Shown piece by piece: positions 37,192 to 49,894 of a DNA stretch of 64,000 nt (positions are counted from its first letter, which is position 1; the number at the start of each line of letters is the position of its first letter). The notes beneath the pieces were generated by a model. It saw nothing but the letters and a program-made list of their open reading frames with translations. It made no database searches and was not told the origin of the DNA. This DNA comes from Colletotrichum lupini (Eukaryota > Ascomycota > Sordariomycetes > Glomerellales > Glomerellaceae), in NCBI RefSeq assembly GCF_023278565.1, contig NC_064677.1, positions 6,014,001-6,078,000 of the forward strand. The letters run 5' to 3'. The translations under genes were made by a program, and so were the position numbers.

Positions 37192-38139
37192 ATGACCCAA
37201 TTAATCTGGCTCATCACAGGCTGCTCCTCCGGCCTGGGCCTAGAACTGTCCCGCGAGGTCCTGAAAAGGGGCCACCTCGTAATCGCCTCCTCGCGATCCC
37301 CAGAAAAGACGCCCCATCTCGTCGAGGAGATCCAGCAAGCAGGCGGCAACTGGATCGCCCTCGACGTCACAAAAGATAATGTCCAACAACAGGTAGACAG
37401 CGCAGCACAGCTCCACGGGCGTATTGACGTCCTCGTCAACAATGCCGGCTACGGCATCGCCGGCGGCTTCGAGGACCTCAGGTGAGAAATCCCAGGCCAT
37501 CAAGTATTCACCAAATCACAATTTGACAAGCGAACAAATCACAGCCTCGGCGACTTCCGAACCCTCTTCGACACGAACCTCCTCGGCATAGTCCGCGCAA
37601 CCCAAGCCGTCCTCCCGCACATGCGCGCCGCACGCTCGGGTACCGTAATCAACATCTCTTCCACGGGCGGTCTCCGCGGCCTCGCCGCCGTATCCGCCTA
37701 CTCGTCCTCGAAATTCGCCGTAGAGGGCCTCTCCGAGTCGTTGGCGGCCGAGTACGCCGACTTTGGCATCCGCGTTATGCTCGTCGAACCGGGCCCGTTT
37801 CGGACTTTATTCCGGGACCAGCCCGGCTTCTCGCCCGCCGCGGGGCGGATGAGCGCGTTCTATGAGGGCACGGCGGCGGAGGGGGTGTTGAGGTATTTGG
37901 AGGGTGGTGGTGGGAAGCAGGCTGGGGATCCGGTGAGGGCTGCGAGGCAGATGTTTGATTTTGTTACGGGGGAGGGGTCAGCGGAGGCAGTGAAGGAGGA
38001 GGAGGGGAAGGGAGGCAGGTTTCTGAGGCTTCCGTTGGGCAAGGCTGCTGTCAAGACGGCGCGGGAGAAGGTTGAGGATTTGGAGCGGAATATTGATGCC
38101 GTGGCGCATATTGCTAATGCTTGCGATTTCGAGGAGTGA
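37192..38139 (+). CDS. Classical short-chain dehydrogenase/reductase
   Basis: NAD(P)-dependent oxidoreductase of the classical SDR type. Two exons (37192-37481 and 37545-38139; intron 63 nt) give 294 residues. Seen: cofactor loop TGCSSGLG (9-16), NNAG (83-86), catalytic Ser136 in NISSTGG, and Tyr149/Lys153 in YSSSK, followed by the VEPGPFRT block. The pattern ITGCSSGLG with SKFAVEGLSESLA is common in fungal and bacterial SDRs annotated as oxidoreductases of unknown substrate. The splice restores FEDLSLGDFRTLFDTN without gap. The start at 37192 puts the Rossmann motif at residue 9, as expected; an ATG 57 nt upstream in frame would add an unlikely Pro/Asn-rich leader. Confidence 0.92.
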
Positions 38140-38924
38140 GAGAACGGCAGAAGGTCACTTGAAGTGGAGGTTTAGGCCCAGTCACTCCCGTCAATGAACC
38201 GTTTTCCGAGAAGATCAGGATGGTTGAAATGAATAGTCTTGCCTGGGGCGGTGTCACTTTCATACGAAAGAAGCATTGTGTTGGGACGACCAACCTGCTT
38301 GGATATGATGGCGCTGCCGCAATGTATTTGATATCAACTGATGAGATTCCCCGTCTACTAAGTTCCCGTGCCAGACTTATAGACAGTATATCTGCTGGCG
38401 ATGGAGCACCTTCAATCTAATCATCCCATGAAAGGCAAAAATTCCATATGAAGAATGGAGCTGTAGATATACGATCTTGAATACCCTTGGCTTTCTTGGG
38501 CAGGTTGAGAGCGACCAGTCCTCCTTCAAGCCGGCGCCTCCCCTTTACTACCTATCAGAGCCCAATAGAACATCATATAGAGGTGAGCTATTGCCCTTTT
38601 CGGCTCCGAAAGAGGACATCAATTCTATCCTGGTGCCTTTGATATCTTACTCAGCTCTCGATAAAACCATTATTGGGATATCACGACGAAATCGCAAACC
38701 TCCCAAACCCCTAATGATTCATCAAGCCATACAGATAATCCATTCTCTGTAAGTCCCACTACCGCTATGTTTCAGGGCCTTTCAGAAAAAAAAAGCCTTT
38801 GCAGCCTAAGGACATGAACAAACGGAATACACACAAACCCAGAAACTTCACACCGCCCACCACTCTCCCTCTCCCATTCTTAAAGCGCCTTCCCGCCATC
38901 TGAAATCCAACAAACAGAGCCAAA
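38140..38924. other. Spacer between SDR and tRNA-like unit
   Basis: 785 bp of fairly AT-rich DNA. A 91-codon frame (38477-38752) is present but has no signature; I do not call it a gene. Confidence 0.4.
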
Positions 38925-39056
38925 GATCAGATGGCCGAATGGTTACAAGCACGCCGTCGTGGAGCAATAGTAGCTTATTGGCCTCCTATCTTCGCCGAGG
39001 GAGTCTCAGCCAAAGGTTGCGGGTGCAAGTCCCGCCGTCGGTACAACTTTTTTTTT
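38925..39056 (+). tRNA. tRNA-like Pol III unit, anticodon not resolved
   Basis: An A-box TGGCCGAATGG (38932-38942) fits the Pol III consensus, followed about 80 bp later by a B-box GGTGCAAGTCC (39022-39032). The T-arm is perfect: GCGGG (39019-39023), loop TGCAAGT, CCCGC (39031-39035). A T9 terminator follows at 39048-39056. The A/B spacing suits a long-variable-arm (Leu/Ser type) or intron-containing tRNA. However, the 7 nt after the T-arm (CGTCGGT) find no complement immediately before the A-box, and the D-stem has only two or three pairs. So it may be a degenerate tRNA, a tRNA-derived element, or a structure I have mis-folded. Confidence 0.45.
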
Positions 39057-42000
39057 CCCCAATCACTCATTACTTTAATCTGATCCTTCGAGGCCATTTG
39101 TTTCAGCTCATTCTTTGTATTTACAATGAGTCTTCTATTCAGTAGTAATTTACGAACCGTAGGAGGAGGAATTCTAGGGACAAACGAGAATCGAACATGT
39201 AAAAGTCCCCCTCCGACGCTTTCCTCAAATACGCCGCCCACCTAAACACATAACGCAGTCGAGAGACAAAAGAAAAAAAAAATCATCCAAGCTACATTGC
39301 GTGGTTAGATTACCACTACTATCTTTTTTCGTCCCATCGAACGAAATTATAAATAGTCTATAGCTAAATAGGTCGGCATCCCCATAAGCCCTCGTGTACA
39401 TGTAGGTTTCTACACGAGCAATGCGAATGCCGTCTCTACCAAGAAATGAGCCCAGCCTCGATCGCCCCTTTCCCACTTTATCCCATTCCCTATTTCATGA
39501 CTCTTAGGAGAAGAGGGAGCTTGCTCCAGCGCGTCCAAACCAAGGCCCTATAAGTAAGTAATCTCAACAGAGACTTCGACAATGATTCTGAGTTTAGATC
39601 GAAACAAGCACCATATAGTTCGAAGACCGCCATCCAAGCCAGAGGCAACATAATCAGAGACAATATTAAGCAGACCACAAACATATCTGTGAGATGTTGG
39701 CTGCAGGAAGTAGACGTACAACGTTCCTGGGGAAGGGGGCTACAGGATTCTGACCCAAGTGGCAGCTTGATATTAACTCCCGATACAGATATACCAGGAT
39801 CTACATCTGGAATCCAGAATCTGGGCCCAGTATAAAAGAATTTCGAACGGCCTACTCATCGATGTTCAAGTGAATCTTTGCAGACTACTACAGCTTCACG
39901 TCTTGCTCGAAGCAGCTCGTCCTTGAGTATAGCCATCGTAGAGCGGCCTTGGTGAGAACTTCGCGCCCGGAGTCTTCCAAGCTTGCCACGCCGCCATTGA
40001 GTGACAATAATCGGAAGCTGCTGCGAGTGAACAGAGTTGAACATGTGTCTTCGAGGGAAGGAAGAATAGTAGTCTCAGAGAGCACGACGACTTGTTCGTG
40101 CTCAGTCCAAAAACTCTCAAACCGAGGACTGCTTCAATCGTTGAGCTCTCGGAATCCAAACCACTTTATCCGCTGACCAAATAACTGATTGCCCTTCAAG
40201 TTGCCGAGTGCTATATGAGCACCGACTCCCATCCTGGCCTATTGTATATGTGCCATGCACGGAGCACACATAAAAGCCATTAGAGATAAGTTGACGTGTG
40301 GCTAGTGCTCGAAGAAAGTTGGACGCGGGGAAAATAACGACAAAACAAAAAAAAAGTCCTTCTCAATCAGAAGAAAGAAAGCATGTCAACAGCAGGGTTC
40401 ATCCGAAGTTCGACGCAAAGAAGTCCGTACGTACATCTACCGGGGCTACTGAATTGGCTTGACGCGCACCCCACCTTTTGAGTTTCCACACTCCAAAGGA
40501 AGACGACTTGGAAAAGGCTCAAGAAGGTTGAGCCGAGATGGCATATGCCCCCCCCCCCCCCCCCCCCCCTCCCTTCCTTTCGTCCCTGATCGGGGCCTGA
40601 TGCCAAAGGTAGTGTACGTGGGGAACACGCTCTTCCCGTGAACCGTGTGTCCGAATCTGCAAGCGCTGGATTGGATGCCATGTGCCCATGTCTGGCCAGC
40701 TCTGACTGGCTTCCCAGGTGTGATGTCGAAGGACCAAATGCAAGAACCTGCATGTCGGTGCATGCGTGGTTTGCAACCTCTCCCTACGTGACCCTCCTCT
40801 CACCTGCACCACCTGCTGCTGGTGCTGCCATCACGAAGGCGGCTGGCCCGATGGCGACCGTAGCTTTGAGCCTGGCAGTATTTATGGCTGGAGGCCCCAT
40901 GATTTGGGACGAGCGACGTTCCCCTTCTCGGTTGCTCCAGGGCGAGCAAGAGTTCTTCGAGTTTGATATCTGTGATTCAATGCAACGTTCCGATTTTCTC
41001 CCGGCAACGCATTCCGGGCTTTCGGCAGCGCCTTATTGGCCTGCCGAATCGAGTGGCTCCCCGAGATCCGAGCCGGTGGTTGTGATGTCTTTCCGGGAGC
41101 TCTCTAGCTTTCTTCCGTATTGCAAAAAGTAATTATCATATCCGCCGTTCTCAGGACTGCCAGACCAGCGCCATGGCAGACCGAAATCCAGAGGGGCCAA
41201 ACCCACTGGCAACGATTGCGTACTGCCATTTCGATCAGCATGTCGTACGAGTCGCAATGACGGACCGCGGCGCTTCCAGAAAATTAGCCCTGGTGCAATT
41301 GGTGACATGCAGCCTTAGTGCTTTATTGGAGTGGTCCCCAAGCGGCGAGTCCAAGAGCAGCTAAGCGGGATTACCCCCATGTTTCCCGCTGCCCAGCACC
41401 ATTCATTTCGTCAGCAAACTGCGGGAGGCTATACAAGGTAAACCGTTGGAGCATTGCGTCGGAAGTTGTCCTGAATTCGGCCTGGTGTTGGTCACCGTTT
41501 CCTTGTCAGGCCGCTGCTCTTTGCTGTTCGGGATCGAAGCTGAGGGAAAGACGGGCGCTGCCGAAGTTGCTGCTGTAATATTTTGTTGATTTTTGTGCGA
41601 CGGGATGATGACTTCATGGCTGCTGCAAACACTTTGGTCCCCGATCATCAGCTGTAGAATATTGTGCAGAGAGGTAGCTTTGCTATCTTGGACAACTGCT
41701 CATGTCAGGTTTTAAACGGCTTGAAGCCGGGGACATGTCCGTAACCTGGTTCCCTGTGACCCCGCGAATCACTTAATTGGACTCGATCTCTGTACGAAAA
41801 GGATGTCTGACGCCACCCCATGCGAGAGTTGGGTGTGACAGCGAACTGGCCGCAGAGTACAGATAGCTAGCTGGTCGCCCATAAGAAAGGCGGGACTGTG
41901 TTACTAGACGTTGTTGACCTTGGTCGGACGCCATCAGCCAGCGGCACAGTTTCTTTCGGCATTGTCGGGACAATAATCCTTCGAGAAGAAACAACACAGT

Positions 42001-45000
42001 ATGACCACCACAGATCAGCTGGGCCAAGTGCAGTGTGGTAGGCAGGGAAATGGACAGCTGGCAGCCCGTTCATTGTACTGACTGAGTGGTTGCGCTGGAT
42101 CAAACGTGCACTTGTGGCGTCGGTCACTTGCAAGTGAGGTCCTCGGTTTGATTCATTATACCTGACACGTCAAGATGGTTCTGAGCAGTACGGCGTCTAA
42201 GCTGTATCAGCCGGCCCTTTGACACATCAAAATTCAGCTCGGAGAACCTGTCATCAATTCCTCAAGAGAGAATCCAAGGTTTGGCGAGACGGGACGAGTG
42301 CGAGGCCCTCGGGCGGCGGGCTGCCATCAGACCATCACAATCCAGATCGTCGGGTTGGGCTGTCGCAGTCGAGACAGAAATCAAACTCTGCGCAGTACCG
42401 CCCGTGGGTTTCTCGCCATGGCGATTCCGAACGTCCAATGGACGTGACGGATCGTTCTGTCGTATCTCCCAGTCTCCCCAAAGATCCCTTAGGCCGGTAA
42501 TGAGGAGTTTCCGGTTGGGAGAAAAATCGTACCAGCCAGAACCAAAAGGGTCCAAATAGGTGAAGAGCCAAGACGCAGGTTGCTTCAATGGAAGGGAGCA
42601 GGTTCAGGGATCCTTTGATGGGTCCACTTCCCGAGTCGACAAGAGAACAGAGTTGGAAACTGTTCCATTGAAGTTTCAAGAATCAGCGGCGCGTCTTCCA
42701 ATCCATCAGGGAGGGCGCCAGCAGCCGACGGATCGCTGAGAGACATCGACAAGCTGCCATCGATATCGATGCCGACTTTTTGCCGCGCACTGGTGGCCAT
42801 TCTGCAACCGGTTACGGGTTAGTTGCCCCCATTCGGAGAGCTGAGCCACCCGTACTAGGACAGCCTTGCAGGCTTGCAGCGTGCGACCTGCTGCATAGGT
42901 GCGTGATGATGACCTCCTGCAGGCCGCGCGGGTTGCAGGTATGACGGCACGGCAGCCGTATGCTGCATCTTTGGCAATTGCGGCGGAGTGGTAGTTGAAG
43001 GTTGTGATCGGTACACAATCACCCTAACTTCATAGCGTTTCCACGTCTTGCGCAACTCTCGTCAATTCCATCAAAAAAGGTTGTCCGCCTGCTCGGAACG
43101 TTGGACCGACTCAAGTTGCATCATGATCAAGACCGTTTCGACATTGGGCCTCAGAGCAACCGAGCGGAAGCCGAAGAAGAACAGAGTCGGCGGACATTAC
43201 TATCTCGTGTCGGCCACGATGGTCTGATCCCATAGCACGGCTTTGGTGATTCGTTGACATTGCGACGGCGCAGCTGACAGTCTGCCAGCGCCTTGAATCG
43301 TAAAGCTTGAGGGGTCTGGGATCAGGGGAGGACGAGGTGTGGATCACCAGAGATTGAGGGATCTGGCCTTGCGGTATGAAGCTCGGGACGCTGACTGCCT
43401 GAGGCGAATGGGGCCGCAGCGCGAACCTCACAACCTGAAGAGAGGAGCAGTCCGGGAGAGTCGTGTTTGATTGCCGCTTCTAGGGCACGCAGGGCTCTCC
43501 ATCTTGGGGGCGAGAACTGTCCGTTCGTATCCTTCTAGAACACTGGCGACGCGAAGATCAGAATTATTGTCGAACTGTTGATATCAGTGATCTTCCTGTG
43601 GAGCTGGGCCGTGTTTAGTCCGAAAACGCCGACGCTATGAGACTCGAAGGAGTAGCAGCGGTGATCGAACGGAGGCTCTCCCATCAAATCAAGAAGATAG
43701 AATATGCCGGTCGTGGTGTTTCCGCATACCGTTACCGACGGAATCCCGCCGTCTGCAAAGTCCTGTGCATGACCTGTGGGGGAAGATGGAGGGAGGTGGG
43801 AACGCGGCGGGAGTTCGGTCCATTGTCAGGAAGGTCGTTTAGTCGGATCCAATGGGTCCTCGGTGATGGTGCGTGAGTGTGCATGGCGAGCACTGTGCGG
43901 GGTAATAAGCTCGATTTTCTTGTTGCTTAGGAAGCCCTCCACAGCCCAAATCATCAATAAGTACTGCATACTCCGTGAAGCAATGCCGATCACGTTGACA
44001 GCGGCCGGCAAGGAAACTTTCAGATTAAGGCAAGCCAAATGCTGACGGCACCTACAAACTACAGCACGGTAGCATGTCGACGTGTCAGTCTTGGTTGGCC
44101 AAAAGGGTTACAAGTCATAGGCGGCGCATCCTTGTCGACACCAGCCCGGCTGTTAAACCGTAGTCTGTTGGTAACAAAGTGGTAGCCACTCGCTCGTAGT
44201 TGTCAGGTTTCGGAGGGGGAGAGGCGAAGTAAGGAGGTTCAGGGACACCCACCTTCAGAGTCAGTACCTGGTTAGCGGGTAGGGCAAGTCGGGCTAGGGC
44301 GGCCCCCAGAGGCGAAGAAAGGCAGCTAGGAAAGATGAAGAGCGACCATCTGAGACGTTAACCGATCAAATCGCATCTCGAGAGAGGCGGGTTGCGGCCT
44401 CAGCTGACGTAACTGCTGGCTCCGAAGCTGCGTGTAGCCGCTGGGGCTAGATGCGTCCGAGAGGACAGAAAGTGACCGTAGCACAGAGGACAATTACCGA
44501 CACGATGCTTCTTTGTTGAGGTTTTGCAAGCATGGCACGTTCGTATGGGCCTCGAGAATGTCGTTCCAATAATACGGAGTATGGTGAAATAGGGGTTTAT
44601 CTGCGGGCTCGCGGCAGTGAATGTTCGTTTTTTAGGGACCCGTTCTCCATATGCCAGGGCTCAAGAATTATTGCTGCTAGAGCGCGCGAAAGAGCAGATC
44701 TGCGGTCCACTTGGCACCTGGGGTGTAAATTGATGAGAAGGGTCTCGCCCTCGACCATGGGGTTTGCTCTTTGGGATAGACATGGAGGCATGCGGAAGTA
44801 GAAGTACGGGACTGGTGGCAATAGCTTGCTTCCTGCGTCGGTGGCTGAAATTGTTGCTCGGCTCGGTCTGCAGAAAGATCAACCTTCCAATGGGCGCCAG
44901 CGAGATGCAGCAACACAGACTTGAGTGTCCAGACCGAGGCAGTTGACAAAGAACGGAGAAAGCTGATGCCGACGACAAGGGCCTGAGTCACAATTTGCTG

Positions 45001-45600
45001 TCTCGTAGGCATCGTCTTCTCTGGGAAGGGAACGGTGTTGGATCATGGTGATGCTGAGCTTGACTACTGTTGGTCCGGCGGCGTTGAAGGTCTCGAGGGT
45101 GTCTATGCTGAGCACGAGGTTTCCGATGTGAGAGAATCTAGTGTTCTGGTGTGCCTCCCTGCTAGATGGCGTCAATTGGTATGTCCGTACTTTCCCAAGA
45201 GATAATCATGAAGTATATATCTATCCGACTCTATTTCCCTTATATTCGCTTGTGAACAGTTTCAAAACAAAGTAGAAGTTGGGGAAAGGCTGGACACGGA
45301 TGTACTGACGCCTTCTAGCGGTTGATGGGATAGGAGACAGAGGTTTGTGTGTGCCCAGATTCCGCTTGCGCTTGGTTGTTGCTTGCTCTGCCTTACAATG
45401 TGACCAACTTGTTTGGAACTTCACATGACACGGTAGGACTGAGGTTCGCAACAAAGGGCTGTAGAGGTGTTCACGTTATGTGAGCGCAGCAAGCAGACAA
45501 GACGTAGGAAGGAGCGTTGGGCAGCAGATTTGTGTGCCATTGGAACGTTCCTGACGATAAGTCCAACGAGCCAAACGTTCTTTCCCTGATCCTTGAAGTG
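39057..45600. other. Gene-poor region, left part of second desert
   Basis: No convincing gene in 6.5 kb. The longest frames (40638-41132 plus, 164 codons) lack any signature and overlap other frames. Visible content: a 22-base poly-C run at 40548-40569, and a TACGGAGTA motif at 44573-44581. Composition is ordinary, with no sign of RIP. Confidence 0.5.
40548..40569 (+). repeat. Poly-C tract (22)
   Basis: An uninterrupted run of 22 C in the second gene desert, the longest homopolymer seen here. Length may be unstable or mis-sequenced. Confidence 0.9.
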
Positions 45601-48600
45601 AGCATCAAAAGAACGGCTTCTCGGAGCTCAGGCTCATCTACCTAAGGTAGTTCGCAATGCCATATCAGTACCTACAGACAGATACATAGGCACCTTGATT
45701 TTTCCATCTTCCATTCGCACTCTCAGGTCTTTCCGGGTTTGAATGAGGTGAGCTGCGGCGATACGGATAAGGCACGTCCCCGTAGGTTCCTTACTGTTTG
45801 GTAATGGCAATCGCGGAAAGGGCAAGCAAGGTACATGGGTACTAGTTGCTCGTTAGCGTGGGTGGATCAACCAGAGGTTTAAGTGGTTGGCAGGGGTGCT
45901 CCCCACGCATTGGTCTGTGTCTGGCCCAGTCGTTATTTCGGGTTTCTTGGAGATTGTCTGCGTGGTGCTTGCTTCGATAGTGACGCTGATGAGTTGGTCC
46001 TGGTGCTGTGCAAGATTCTGAGAGGCACAGCAAGCATGTGAGATTTGTGACGCTCGCTCTCCGCGGTTCTCGTCTAGTACCAGGACTTCGTAAACACCGG
46101 ATACAAGGACACCTTTCCAGGACTAGGTCTGGCGACATTTTCTCTGGAATCCCAATGTTGAGAATTCAAGGGGCGGGAGAAGAACGAGGGTGAGGAAAGA
46201 CGCGACATGGAATGAGAGACGGAACATGGAAATGCTCGGGAAGAAGAACGAACGGCGCGGGCGGGAACCCAAGACACATACAAGTACTGATACCGTGCAG
46301 TCGAAACGGCGCTAACGCAACAATGGAGATTTCGACGGGGAACTACGTACCGGGCTACCTTCCTCTGTCTTTCTGTCGTTCTCCTTCCTTTTTTCCTCTT
46401 CTGCTGACCTCATCACGAAGAACCGGAAACTGGCAACTTCACGAGCAGCTGTCTCGTCTTCCTTTTAGAGACCTGGAGACGGTCCCAGCGGATTCAACGG
46501 CAAGAGAAGGAGAGATAGGGCTGGCGAGATGGTACCTTACAAAGAAGTATGCATGTTCCTCTTTTCATCTCGAGATGCCAATCTCCTTCTCCTGCTTCTC
46601 CAATATCGAGTGGGTCGCCTGCCGACCCCGGCCCGCCTGGCTTGGAAGCTTGCTGAAGCCTGATCATTGACGGGATGGGATGGAGCAGGAGCACTGGAAC
46701 AACTTAGCAAGTCTGGCAAGTTGGAGCCCCAGAGATTAGGTACGCTCAACTGATGGATGGCGTCTTGCTGTGCTCACCCACGCGATTTCCCAAATGTTAA
46801 TTATCCCCGAGACCGCATGCGACGACCTACAGGTGCAGGTGCAGGTGCAGGCGGGCGACCGCCGACGATGACATGGCCTTTATCACATAAGCTATCCGTT
46901 CCAGTTCCTACCTTAATAGGTTCCGGATGATGCTGAATGGTAGGGGCAGCCTGGCAGGCCACTTTTCGAAAAGATACTGGACGGATACCATCCACAAGCT
47001 CCCTCGGCTTGTTTCTACGTCGACATGCCCCCGTCTTCTGCCTCCCCTCCCATTCACTAACGTCCACTGAGATACATGTTCCGAGGAGGAGGTCAATACC
47101 TCACCTTACTTGCATATCCTTACAGCCATGCAGCTTCCACGCAGTCCTGATGCATGCCCTGCAACTTGGAAATCTCTTCGAGCATCGACGCGCATCGACG
47201 AACATCGAGACGTTGCGGCGGACCGGCTGCTCGTCAAAGGGAGAGCCGACTTGTGGATATTAATGAAGGCTGTTGGCTGTTGAGTAAGCGCTGCCAAATG
47301 CTTACATGGACAGTGAGACGGCAAGTATCAAGTGAAGATATTTGGAGTCTGCCCAGTGGAGGCGTACCATCCAACTTCAGTCCCTGATGACTGGTACATT
47401 GCCTCTTCTGGTGTCTCGTCTCAAATTGACGTCTCGTCTCGACAGTGTCGCGGCAGGCTCCCTCGCCCAGTGTTGGGAATTCCGACTTCAGGCACAGAGT
47501 GGAAGGGAGAAGCTTCGCAGGAATTCGAGGTAAGCGCGTAGACTTGGTCCAGTACCTAAGTGGAAGGGCGGTCGGCCTCGAACAGTTTGTTGTGCTTGAT
47601 GTGGTCGGCCGGACATGATACCTCAGACTCATGGGATTGAGGAAAAAAGAAGATCTGTGAGGGAAAAGTGACGATGGTAGGAAATCTATTGACTGTCAAT
47701 CCTAGGTGAAGAAAGGTAAGGTAAGTGCTTTCGAAAGGTACAGAGTTTTACCTGCCTAACCTCCCGTTGGAAAGTTGAAGGCAGGCACGTTCTTGAAGGC
47801 AGAGTGTACCGGTACCTTCCTCCGGTTCGGCCACCCCCACCCCGTCCTCCTCCTTCTCAGCGATGGAGTTCCCGTCAAGTTCTTGCGCTAGCGTCCCGTT
47901 GCTCAAAGTGCAGTGTCCAATGTCGTCTCTCGTCCCTGGCCCCCCTTGGTCCCAGATTCCCAGTTGTGTCCTAGTCGCCGTTGCAGTTTGCAGTTGCAGT
48001 CGCAGTTGGTCTTTCCCACCCAGCATTTCGATGTTGAGGAAGTGCACCTCACACCCTTCCTCCCCGGCCCTCCCCCTTCGCTCCTTCTACTTGTTGCATA
48101 TCCGCAACAAGGCAAGGTACCCAAGGCAGAAACCTTCCACAACCTAAGGTGAAGCAAGGCACCTCGAGTTAGGCACCTACCTAGGTACGTAGGACAGATA
48201 ACGTATGATACCTTAGGTAGATACGTCCGCACTTACCTAGGAATACAGAGTGCCCGCCCAGCACATAGAAATTTGATGCTCCGACATGTAAAAGTGTTAG
48301 ACGGTCAAGGACATGTGCGGGTTGTGCGTCGGGTGCCTCTCTCGTCGGTGCAGTGCTAGTGTACTCCGTACACAGTAATAAAGTAAAATACGGTATCCAG
48401 TTGGCACCTTCCTCGACTTCCATCTCCTTCGCCCCTCCACCCCCATCCTCCACCCTCCATCCCTGCCTCGTCTCCTCGCAGTCGCTGCTGCCCCGGTGTG
48501 CCCCCCCAAGGTACCCAAGACTGCCTTACCTCACATTGGTATTCTCCTTCCTCCTCCTCCACTTCTGGTGCTTGGCCGGAAACTTGTCGCTGCCGAACTC

Positions 48601-49139
48601 CCCCAAGTGCAGGTGCAAGTTGCAAGTTGCAAGTCACAGTACCTCGTACGGATACAGAGACAACCTGAGCCTACCACTTCCTCCTGTGTCCTCCTCCACC
48701 AGACCACCACCCACTGCGCGACTGCCAACTGGAACTGGGCCTTCCTTCCGCATCGGCTTGGCTGTGCTGCCCCCGTACGAAGTACCTTTCCAAGTCCCTA
48801 CTGCTTCTGCTCCTCCCTCTCACATTTGGCTCTCCCACTCATTTTTTTTCATGTATTTTTGTATTTTTGATTTCATTTTCCACGCTCGCCTCTTTTGATC
48901 CTGCCACCCCGGGACTGGCTGCACTAGCAAACGCAAAAAGTCATCATCATCATTCTCTCTGTGACTTCCTCCCTGCCCTGCTGCTCTGCTGGCAATGACT
49001 GCTCGACTTCTTCTCACTGCCTCGAGTCCCACATCGCCTTGCCACGGTCCGAAGTCAAGCCAAGGCACAGGCCTTGAACACCAGAGAGAGAGAGAGAGAA
49101 AAAGATACATAGTTACCAGCATCACTCTACCTAGGTACC
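45601..49139. other. Gene-poor region rich in short palindromic motifs
   Basis: No supported gene. Short palindromes of the CCTAGG/CCTAAGG kind recur: around 45641-45652, 48143-48150, 48178-48187 (TACCTAGGTA), 48208-48217, 48234-48242 and 49128-49137 (TACCTAGGTA). GTACTCCGTAC lies at 48361-48371. A (GA)n microsatellite is at 49083-49099. Frames between 47.8 and 48.9 kb are produced by C/T-rich sequence. Confidence 0.5.
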
Positions 49140-49894
49140 TTAGGTTGTCCGACCCGGACGCTACCTTCTAATACCCAGACCACCTCACACACACATCCAC
49201 CCACCCACCTACCAACCCATACGTCCGATTCGACCCGCCAGTTCGCCGTCGTCTCGTTTCCCGCATACCTCTTTGCTCTTCTCCGTCTTGGAGCATTCGC
49301 CTGATTTCTCTCCATCACCTCAAACCGCACCAGCCGACGACCGCCACCTCGAAACGAGTGCCCTCACACCAAACTCCGCTGCAAAGGAAATTCATCTTGC
49401 GCATCTCTGGCCAACAAAAAAAAAAAAGAGTCTTTCTTTGCTCTACCTCTCTCCTGCTTTCGTACCCGTTGATCATTGACTCGAGCCCGCGCAACAACTT
49501 CGAGGAACAAACCCCGTCCCTCTTTTCCCCTTTGGTGAGTGGTTTCCCTGTCAGTCCGCTACAACCCCTGCGCAAAAAAAGCCGCGAGACATTTAACCGC
49601 GCCGCCGCCCATACCCAAAAATTTATTTTCCCTGTCTTTCCCGTTGGCCTCTCCCCTGACACTGCGGCGCCGTCTTTCAACCCATCCCTTTGCGACACCG
49701 TTCCCCCTGAGGCTTCTCAACCGCGCCTCTGGTCTCGAATATCGCCTTGAGAAGACCTGAACTGATTTTTCCCTTCTACCAGAAAGGATCAGAAATCTCT
49801 CGACCGGCCTTTTTCGCGCGGCACTTTCATCTCGACCTCTCAGACAACAACTGTGGCCAACCGGGTTTCATCTCCCTCAACCACAAGCATCACC
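49140..49894 (+). promoter_or_regulatory. Long pyrimidine-rich leader/promoter
   Basis: About 750 bp immediately upstream of the next start codon are strongly C/T-rich with short A-runs, with several ATGs in other frames. This composition is usual for promoters and long 5' untranslated leaders of well-expressed genes in filamentous ascomycetes. A spliced leader intron is possible; I could not assign one. Confidence 0.4.

Noticed and set aside
30148..38139. Complete secondary-metabolite gene cluster
   Set aside because: No polyketide synthase, peptide synthetase, terpene cyclase, prenyltransferase or pathway regulator in the window; only tailoring/transport-type genes.
38477..38752. 91-codon plus-strand frame
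   Set aside because: No signature, AT-rich spacer and no supporting start or splice context.
39170..39215. Possible minus-strand tRNA T-arm (GTTCGATTC)
   Set aside because: The flanking five bases do not pair and no A-box or acceptor stem fits.
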